64,000 bases of DNA from Reticulitermes speratus (taxonomy: Eukaryota; Arthropoda; Insecta; Blattodea; Rhinotermitidae). The stretch is taken from NCBI GenBank assembly GCA_021186555.1, contig JAJKFL010000003.1, positions 45,047,908 through 45,111,907 of the forward strand, given 5' to 3'. Shown one piece after another: positions 56,374 through 64,000 of this stretch (its first letter is position 1; each line of letters starts with the position of its first letter). Below the pieces are notes generated by a model, which saw only the letters and a list, made by a program, of their open reading frames with translations, did not search any database and had not been told where the DNA came from. The position numbers and the translations under genes are program-made.

Positions 56374-56495
56374 TAAAGCAATCCCATTACAGGCCTTGAC
56401 AAGCCCTTAGGGTTTTAGGAGGTTGAGGCTCCCAGATTTCTAGAAATTCGGCACATGAAAGTGGTATGTTTGTCAGCCCTACGCACCAGCCGAAG
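56374..56495 (-). mobile_element. SINE family A, truncated fragment
   Basis: AAAGCAATCCCATTACAGGC, TTTAGGAGGTTGAGGCTCCC and TCAGCCCTACGCACCAGCCG are the 3' part of family A on the minus strand. It stops abruptly at the central block. A flanking AAGTTTCTCATA occurs at 56362-56373 and 56495-56506, consistent with a 12-bp target-site duplication. Confidence 0.88.
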
Positions 56496-56506
56496 TTTCT
56501 CATACA

Positions 56507-57764
56507 TTTAAACGAAAACCTACTCTAAAATGAGTTGTGGTTTAATACCCTTTTTCGGAATATGAGTGTCGAAATGAAAGTATGGAGGAACCTGACAGAG
56601 TATTTTGGATCCTTTCGGTATCGCTAAAATTCTTCACAGTCTCTCACAGAAACAGTTTAATTGGTATTTATTGCTCTACAAAATTCAACCGCTTCATCCT
56701 GAAATGAGGCAGGACAATCAATAAAATGTTTATTGGAGGTATTGCTACTCCGTCAAATTAATTAATTTTGTGTCAAAAAAAGGGAAATAAAATACATTAT
56801 CATTACTAGCCTCAGGCTAACGAAATATCACTTATTGGAACCCCGATTGCCCCACAATTACCGCGCATCACGCTGGTCTCAACCAAAATACAGAGTATAA
56901 CTCCGCCACATGCAGATAATTTCCGTGATAAAGCTCTCAGAAATATTGTGCTTTATATGGTAATGAAGAAGAATGTTGCTGTTATAAAGACGTGATCCTT
57001 TATAATTAAATATTTTATGAAAGAAAAACACTTTATGATATGTACTTCAAGAGTGTCAAGAGACGTTGAGTCCATACTTCTCTCCCCTAATTACAGACTT
57101 TATTATGAGACAATCCATGAGGTCTGATCTGTAAATTCAGTGACCGAATTTTGGAGGCGAAATTAAAAAACACGTCCTAATTATAATTTTCCTGAAATAT
57201 CCTCCTGGCTAATTACAATTACTTCAACAGTCCTATCTTTTGTTTAAATACCTGTCATAAAGCTGGTTAAGAATTCCATTGCATACAGTACTGAAATAAC
57301 AGGGGAAGTACCATAATTATCGATTCATGAGTTCAATCACGTGACACGTAAGAGAATCCAATTTGTACCGCAGCTTAGCTAGTCATTACTCTGCCGTCAC
57401 AAATTATATCACGCATAGCAGCAACAGATTCCCACCGCGCACATATCCCGCGCATCCCCCCAACCTCGCAGAAACAGATCGTACATTTAAACGCCTGTTT
57501 TTTTTTCACATTTTATTTTATGTTGCTCGAAAAGTAAAAAATTACATTTTTTTTATCAATATGGAGATTTTAATAAAAGTTTCGATCGTATTCATTTGTT
57601 AGTCACATACACTTTAAAGCTAGGAAAGTAAAGCTGTCCGAAACGTCGACATTATATCCCAGAACATCTAAAAACAGTATCCACATTATCAGCAGGTTTA
57701 TCAGCGTGAGAAATCAGAGCCGGAGCCTAATAGGGTCAGTCATTATGTTGCTCATGTCGTAGCA
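56507..57764. other. Intergenic, no gene recognised
   Basis: AT-rich, with nothing identified. CCGAAACGTCGAC at 57639-57651 followed by ATTATATCCCAGAACATC may be a small remnant of the foldback family. Confidence 0.45.
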
Positions 57765-57925
57765 GAAGTAGTTAAATGCCGGCTTCTCATGGTGAAAGTC
57801 CGCTTTCGTTCTTACGTAAGTTCTTGTCATTTGTGGTGCAAAGTGTGGCACCGTGGCAAGTTTTGCTCCAGATGCCTTTACCTTCCCCGTCAACAATCAC
57901 TCCAACAGTGCTTCATGCTCAGCTA
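57765..57925 (+). mobile_element. SINE family C, diverged fragment
   Basis: CCGGCTTCTCATGGTGAAAG, TTTGTGGTGCAAAGTGTGGC then CCCCGTCAACAATCACTCCA and AGTGCTTCATGC align with 38245-38375 of family C with many substitutions. It is an old copy. Confidence 0.65.
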
Positions 57926-58534
57926 TAATCGCCTGCTTCAACAACCTATTTCACTCAAGCAGTAACATTCTGACTGGTATTTGGAGATGTCAGGTTCGAA
58001 TCTTTTCCGGAGGGGTGGTGGTTTATTAAAATAGATCATAACCACTTCCAAATAATTTCCAATTCACTATTTTATCGTGCATGAATATCGACTGTCCTTA
58101 ACGAAGGCTGTACTGGTTTGTCTCAGGTCCTGTAGAATGTAGATGTATGATGGAGTAACACGTTTAAATTGGCCACAACCTCATTCTCGTTATTATTTGA
58201 ATTTCATCTAATATAATTTTCACGTCATCGGTGCTGAATAGTACCTCCAGCGGAAGTCGCTGTCTGTTGATTAGCACGATTCCTGATCCGGAGACAGCCT
58301 CTGCTGAGGTTTTTCGCAGTTTTCCTCAGTCCCTTCAGGCGAATTCTCTAACATTACCTCGTCTTTCACTGCCGCTTTCTTCCAGATCTTCCCGATTTAT
58401 CATCTCTACAATTATTCTATGATTATTCGATTCTAAATGGCACTAACCAGCTGAAAGAGCGTTGCTAAATACTCGAATCATGAATCAAGTAATGTGCGCA
58501 GTTAATACAACGTCGTTAAATAACCTACGATTCT
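57926..58534. other. Intergenic, no gene recognised
   Basis: Nothing recognised. Confidence 0.5.
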
Positions 58535-58697
58535 TGATTTCAGGCTTCCGCCGCGATGTTGATGAGATCTGCGCTCTTCTGGGATATTACGCGGCGTCGT
58601 GTGGTAATTGTTTACCAACGTTTCGGTACAACGTATCGGTAAACAATTACCAAATGACGCCGCGTAGTATCCCAGAAGAGCGCAGATCTAACCTACG
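58535..58697. repeat. Foldback repeat with 52-bp arms
   Basis: Arms 58565-58616 and 58638-58689 are near-perfect reverse complements (a few mismatches) around a 21-bp spacer that contains AACGTTTCGGTACAACG. The left flank CAGGCTTCCGCCGCGATGTT is shared with 17180-17262 and, inverted, with 14836-14855. It is non-coding. Confidence 0.9.
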
Positions 58698-59371
58698 ATT
58701 CACCCATACTGCCAGCGTGATTCTTGTCGGTGCTGCACGACCCCAGTTTCGTCTTTCCTTTGTCAGATAAAATCCAGATACAACCCACAGGCCTATATGT
58801 TATTGTGTGCCATCTAGAGCATAAACTTCGGGACACAAGCACGCGAATTCCAGCAAATGAACACCTCTGACCTGAACTGTCTAGGACATCCCTGTATTTC
58901 TCGCTAGTTTTAGAATTTACAGGTTATGTTGCCACGTGTAAATAAATGTAGTAGGCCATACGGAGTAAAGTTGAAGTGCAGCGTGGATTTGTCTGGGCTA
59001 ATATGGAGTCAGTGGCTGTGTGAGCATCGTGTGTAATATCGGAGGCATAAAATGTCGCATTATTACCACAAATTGGCTTCCAGAAGGGCTGCGAGTGACC
59101 AGGACGTCCTTTTAGCGAGCTGTGGTTTTCTGTACACTTTATAACGGACATTGGACTGTTAAACACCAAATTCCCTGTCTTCCGCAGTACAAACATGGCG
59201 GCATTGCAAGCTTGAACATTCGGCTATTCCCGTGTATTTAATTCAGTTTTTTACTACGAATATTTTTAAAAATATAGGAGTAAAAATTTAGGAGATAACA
59301 CGCAAATTAGCCACATGACAGTCACGTGAAAAGTATCGAATGTCATGAAAACAATTGAAGTGCATTCTGTG
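58698..59371. other. Intergenic, no gene recognised
   Basis: A 90-codon minus frame (58924-59196) has no recognisable features. Confidence 0.5.
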
Positions 59372-59660
59372 AAGGTAAAGCAATCCCTGTAGAAGCGTGG
59401 ACAAGCCCTGAGGGTTCCAGGAGGTTGAGGCTCCCAGGTTTCTAGGCAATCGGCACATAAAATTGGTAAGGTTGTAAGCCCTATGCACCGGCCGCTTTTA
59501 CCCACTAGGAAATATTCCTGGTACTCATTTCTGTTAGAGGCTGAGTCGATCCCAGGGCCATTTTGCGGCCGGAAGGATTGTCAATGAAAAATTCCAATGA
59601 CATCATCGGGAATCGCAGTGCGCAGTGCCTCAACCAAGTGCGCCACCGCGTGCCCCGACA
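59372..59660 (-). mobile_element. SINE family A, nearly full length
   Basis: Runs from AAGGTAAAGCAATCCCTGTA (3' end) through CCGGCCGCTTTTACCCACTA and GAGGCTGAGTCGATCCCAGG to the tRNA-like head (CAACCAAGTGCGCCACCGCG, 59630-59649). The B-box is degraded compared with the copy at 10044. Confidence 0.9.
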
Positions 59661-59995
59661 GATAAGATTGGTAAGGTCAAATTCTGCTGAACCCTGATAA
59701 ACGTGACGCCAATGACAAGTGTTTTAAAACCTCTATTTTTTATTAACGCATATGGCCCGCTGGTCTTACGGGTAGCAGGTTTTCTATTTGCGTTGTATTC
59801 CAACTTGCATTTAACGAATTGTAGTAACGGTCTGTGACTTATTTGTAACAGATAGTTAAATCAGCGAACGTATGCGCTGCATGCAGTAGTTATCATTGTA
59901 ACCAGCATCTTGCTACCTTTCTTTCTTTCTTAGTCTTACGTCTTTTACCTACTCATTGTAGGTGTAGAGGGTTATTATTGCACCTTTTCACACTC
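59661..59995. other. Intergenic, no gene recognised
   Basis: Nothing recognised. Confidence 0.5.
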
Positions 59996-60176
59996 AATGA
60001 TACACACTCAGTAGGACTCCTCTGGGCAAGGGATCGGCCTGTCGCAGAAACCTCAACCTGACAACACACAACATTCACAAGAGACAGCCATGCCCCCGGC
60101 GGGATTCGAACACGCAATCCCAGCAAGACAGCGGCCGCAGAACTACGCCTTAGACCCCGCGGCCACTGGGATCGGC
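59996..60176 (-). mobile_element. SINE family B, 3'-truncated copy
   Basis: CACTCAGTAGGACTCCTCTG, CTGACAACACACAACATTCA and CATGCCCCCGGCGGGATTCG lead to the head ending CCGCGGCCACTGGGATCGGC on the minus strand. The 3' body beyond the AGTAGGACTCC region is missing. Confidence 0.88.
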
Positions 60177-60811
60177 ATTGTAACTGACTACAAATTTAAA
60201 TTGCTTAATGTCTCAGAACAGCGACGACTTGGCAGATCCGAATTAACCAACCTGGCTAAATCATGAGACAGAGTTATTTCCTGACCGGCAAGTCAAGGAA
60301 TTCTCCGCATCACTTAAAGTTAGAAGACGCATTAAAGTATTCACTAAGGCCCTCACTAATCTGTGTGTGTGTGTGTGTTGACTGTATGAGGCATTTAACG
60401 ACGCTCTCTGCAGCTCTGACTAGGCCAACAGCGGCAGTTAAACTTCCTGTTGTACCTGGACCCTAGCAGACGTGTCAGCCGTGATATATCTCACTTAATT
60501 TTCCTGTCTGCTAATTTCTCAGTGGCAGCATTTTTCCGACCTCTTAATATTTTTCTTTTTCCATTGTTATGTCAGTGTTATATTCCACGTTTCGCCAACC
60601 ATGAAAATACCAACATTACTGCCTGCAACAGTAATATGCCAAGAACTGAGAATGTAGCCCAAACATTCAACGCCACAAAAACATAATTGTACGAGCCAGT
60701 TTAATACATTTCCCATCTGCATAATGTTGTTATTCAATTCTCTCAATTTAAGTAAGCTAACGGCAATGCTGTGGAATAGGGAATTAATATAAGGCAAAGT
60801 TATCCTTGTAC
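60177..60811. other. Intergenic with GT repeat
   Basis: (TG)n at 60361-60379. No gene is recognised. Confidence 0.6.
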
Positions 60812-61070
60812 ATGTCATGTAGGCGTATGGAGGAGGGGGGTGGTAGAGGTATACTCTAGTCAATCTTAACCTCGGAGGTGCCTGGTTAACCTCACGCTCT
60901 GGACGCTTTACCCCTGGAGCAGGAGCTTCCGGTACCCATTATGTGGGAGGCCGCATAGACTTCAGACACGGTCTTGACATTTTGGAGAAGAGACAGTGTC
61001 TTTCCCCTTTGGAAGTCAGCCCCATCATCCAGTCTAGTGACTGTACCGAATACGCTATCCCGGCTCAGTG
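60812..61070 (-). mobile_element. SINE family D, full-length diverged copy
   Basis: Minus strand: head GAGCCGGGATAGCGTATTCG (complement near 61048-61067), central block GGTACCGGAAGCTCCTGCTC then CAGGGGTAAAGCGTCCAG, and 3' part ending in GCCTACATGACATG. It is oriented head-to-head with the plus-strand copy at 61217, separated by a TGA microsatellite. Confidence 0.88.
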
Positions 61071-61073
61071 ATA

Positions 61074-61074
<1 letters not shown>

Positions 61075-61121
<47 letters not shown>
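61075..61121. repeat. (TGA)n microsatellite
   Basis: About 15 uninterrupted TGA/GAT triplets lie between two head-to-head SINE D copies. Confidence 0.97.
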
Positions 61122-61216
61122 TAAGCTTCGTATAACCAAATTATCTGTGTATGTGGCTGCATTCAGTGAATGCGCTGACACAGAAGTAGTGATCCTTAGC
61201 TTGCAGTGATATATAA

Positions 61217-61491
61217 GTAGGCTGGGATAGCGTAGTCGGTATAGCGACTCGCTACGGGCTGGACGGTCCGGGGATCAAATCCCGGTGGGGGCGAGATTTT
61301 CCGCACCCGTCCAGACCGGCCCACCCAGTCTCCTATACAATGGGTACCGGGTCTCTTTCCCGGGGGTAAAGCGGCCGGGGCGTGGAGTTGACCACCCACC
61401 CTCATCTAGTGCCAGGGTTAAAGAAAGAGTAGAGCTATACCTCTACTCCCCCTCTGGGCCTTCGTGGCCTGTTCTAGGGAGAACTTTTTTA
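61217..61491 (+). mobile_element. SINE family D, full length, with 13-bp duplication
   Basis: Best reference copy: head GGCTGGGATAGCGTAGTCGG with B-box-like GGGATCAAATCCCGG, central block GGGTACCGGGTCTCTTTCCC then GGGGGTAAAGCGGCCGGG, 3' region GTAGAGCTATACCTCTACTC and GGGCCTTCGTGGCC. Perfect duplications CAGTGATATATAA lie at 61204-61216 and 61492-61504. The perfect duplication points to a comparatively recent insertion. Confidence 0.95.
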
Positions 61492-61504
61492 CAGTGATAT
61501 ATAA

Positions 61505-63314
61505 ATATTCCATTGCGACTTGTAGATCGGTGTAAAGATCCATGTTGTTTAGTTTTATGCGACCGGCTTATCGTCTTTGTTTGTCAAGGCTCTTGCACTA
61601 AACAGATCCATTTCTTATCCAAATGATCCAAAATGCCATTCCCTCTCTCAAGCTACCATCTCTTTAGAAAAGCGGTGACGTTCTGTATCAAGTGTTATTC
61701 TTTTCCCTACACAGAGGGCACATCTTGAGCGGACATCTGCTTTGTTCGCAGGGCAACACCGAAACCTCACGCCCTGGGTCAACACAGGTGCACTGTGTTG
61801 CAGAGGTATGTCTTTCGTTAGCTGATTCCAAAGTCGCATACCAATTTTTAAAGCAGAGTATTGGTCGCTTAGAGTATGGTATGGTGAAAGTGTTCGATGG
61901 AGGTATAAATATGTCCATTGCTTCTTGTAGAAACCGAAATAACGAGGAAGTGCCGAACTACTGACTCGTTGCCGCGAAGGAGTAGAAAGACTGCGCAATT
62001 ATCTGAAATATTCCACGTGTTGATATATATGTAAAGGAGGTCTGGAACCCGTTTCTGTCGATAGTGACTGAAGAAGACTGTACAGTAAGAATTGTAGTAA
62101 TTTTTGCTGTAAACCAAACATGAATAGGGCGATCGGATTAAGGAAGTTGAAATTAGAGAGGTCATGTTGTAGGCGGGGAAGATGAGAAATCGCCCAAAAT
62201 TGTAGTTGGAAAACATGAAAGGTTGGGACTGTTTGGAAAACGTAGCCATGCGCTGGTGGATATGATATAAGATAATATTAATTTTGAAGACATTGGCTGT
62301 GGAAGTGTGAACTGAATTCATATGGCCAGGGTAGAGACCTGCGACAAGTTTGTGCGAATTCGGCAATGACTTGGAATCTGAAATTGGAAAAGGAGTTAGT
62401 TGGCCATGACTGTAAAAGTTGTTCAGGACTGGACACAACAAAATAATATTTGTCGTGAAGTTCTCCTGGAATATCTGGAAGCAGTATGGAAATCAGCTTC
62501 GGGATTTGACTTTAGGGTATCATAAATGTTGGCACAAATTCTTTCCGTCATGTATATGTATATATGTATGTATATCGTTAACTTCAAGCCGTGCATATTT
62601 TGTAGATAGATTAGAACAAAGTCAATACAAATTGAACAATAAATTTCAGTGTTGTTTCAATGTGCTTTACATAGGATTACCGCCAGCCTAATACATGACA
62701 GCCTTGTTTACCGGGCGAACCGATCTCAAGACAGGGCAATCACGTGCAGAGTGGCGGCTTATGAGTTAGTTGGCAAACAAGTTACGAGGCCGTGACATGA
62801 CTAACAACGGGTTCTGTGTATGACACGAATATGAAGTGCACGGGTAAACGTAGTAGCCCGATGCCTACTTCGCATAAAGTGCGTACTTAATGAGAAGTTC
62901 TTGTCTTTGTCTGACTGACTGACTGAATGTCCGATCGCAAGTGTCATCCAAATAACCGTACTGACACACTTCGGTTCAGTTTTCTTGACCTAGGCTACAG
63001 CAGAAATCGTCGGCCTAATTTGATTTTGGCCTGTACAACAAATCAAAAAGCCAAATAAGGCCGGGACGCCCAAGTCGTCGTCGTCGTCGTCGTGGTTCGT
63101 TACATTGAACCCTTCCTGCATATGAAAAGCATAGCCAGAATGTGCAAACAGTGCCTTATAAACTGTAACAGGAGACTTGCTTACGCTAAAGTTTTTGTGC
63201 TTTACACGACATTCGAAAAGTACTTAGTTTCTTTTAAAACGGCTCAGCGTACCAATGACTGATACATGAGTTATAACTGATAATTATAATTATAGTCAGT
63301 AGCTATTAGTAGAC
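61505..63314. other. Intergenic; longest unexplained open frame and TCG repeat
   Basis: A 190-codon minus frame (61869-62441) and an overlapping 116-codon minus frame (61648-61998) have no recognisable domain. Their Tyr/Ser/His/Leu-rich composition is typical of AT-rich noncoding DNA. A segment of the shorter one (KIGMRLWNQLTKDI) faintly resembles LINE C-terminal WN.LP..I motifs. (TCG)6 lies at 63075-63093. Confidence 0.35.
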
Positions 63315-63572
63315 CAATGCCAGTGGCCGCGCGGTCTAAGGCATGGGTTTGCGTCCGTTCGATTGCTGGGATTGCGGGTTCCAATCTCGCTGAGGGCATG
63401 GATGTCTGTTTCTTGTGAGTGTTGTGTGTTGTCAGGTAGAGGTCTGTGCGTCGGGCTGATCACTCGTCTAGAGGAGTCCTACAGAGTGTGGTGTGTAATT
63501 GAGTGTGATCGTGAAGCCTCGATAATGAGAAGGCCCTGGCCCACTAGGGGCTGTCGTGCGATAGAAAAAAAA
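63315..63572 (+). mobile_element. SINE family B, full length
   Basis: Head CCAGTGGCCGCGCGGTCTAA with mutated B-box (GGTTCCAATCT, 63377-63387), body GGCATGGATGTCTGTTTCTT and AGAGGAGTCCTACAGAGTGT, and an A-tail at 63564-63572. It is collinear with 49959-50220. Confidence 0.92.
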
Positions 63573-63744
63573 GTATTAGCATTTGTAATTACACTTATGT
63601 GTAGGTACATCAAGCCTACATAAATATAGCTTTCTAACACGAGACACTGAATTTAAGAAGCGCTAAGAATAATAATGGAGAAGAGGATGGGAGCACGGCC
63701 GAAAAAGCTGTAATCCACTCGAAAAAAAAAATCATTGTTGTTCC

Positions 63745-63950
63745 TGTGCACGCAATGAAGGCATGTAGGGACAGCAGGTATATAGCTCCACTCATTCTTA
63801 ATCTGGACACAAGATGGACGTGAGTGATCAGCTTCACGCCTCGGCCGATTTACCCCTGGAAAAAATTCCGATGCTCATTGAATTGGAGGCTGGGTGGCCC
63901 CCAGAGCCGATCTGGACTTTTTTGAAGAAGATAAAAACATCTTGCTCATT
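63745..63950 (-). mobile_element. SINE family D, partial copy
   Basis: CAATGAAGGCATGTAGGGAC, TATAGCTCCACTCATTCTTA and CTTCACGCCTCGGCCGATTT are the 3' half and central block of family D on the minus strand. The head is not recognisable before the window ends. Confidence 0.8.
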
Positions 63951-64000
63951 CTGTCAGTATGTTAGGAAGAATAATTATTGTTACTAACGTACTGTTTGTG

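Overview
The window is animal nuclear DNA, most likely from an insect. The single confident protein-coding gene is a FoxC-class forkhead gene whose start (MHTLF.DQN..YRH) resembles Drosophila crocodile. The remainder is AT-rich intergenic sequence full of short interspersed elements, retrotransposon remnants and microsatellites. The endonuclease/reverse-transcriptase tails (...NWIGHILRRNC..., ...GPLGRPRRRWE...) and the interspersed-repeat density fit a large arthropod genome. I suspect a cockroach or termite (Blattodea), but that is inference and not proven by the sequence. There are no operons, CRISPR arrays or prokaryotic features.

Layout. 1-26 kb: repeat-rich DNA with four tRNA-derived SINE families (called A, B, C and D here), a 640-bp foldback element carrying hammerhead-ribozyme motifs, an 8-bp-TSD hAT MITE and decayed LINE pieces. 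26-31.7 kb: an interval with no recognised transposon that holds the intronless FoxC gene on the minus strand (CDS 29149-30417), with candidate poly(A) signals at 28807-28819 and a candidate core promoter at 30866-30967. 31.7-64 kb: repeat-rich again, with LINE 3' ends at 35.0, 40.9 and 46.1 kb, a 75-bp-unit minisatellite split by a hAT element at 42 kb, foldback elements, a three-copy TTAA-starting repeat, and many SINEs.

The most interesting signal is a set of hammerhead-type ribozyme motifs. The clearest are the two arms of a 572-bp foldback element (54356-54927) inserted in a SINE between 13-bp direct repeats. Each arm holds a motif with paired stems I and II, the CUGANGA core, GAAA, a palindromic stem III and a cleavage-site nucleotide. 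Further copies lie at 2.3, 2.9, 18.8 and 34.1 kb, and decayed relatives at 11.7, 50.8 and 52.9 kb. The architecture resembles hammerheads of Penelope-like retroelements, but no Penelope protein is present. A second notable point is that SINE families A and D have different tRNA-like heads but share a central conserved block.

Limits: everything was read by eye. Repeat boundaries without target-site duplications are accurate to about 10-20 bp, and clade assignments of degraded elements are provisional.
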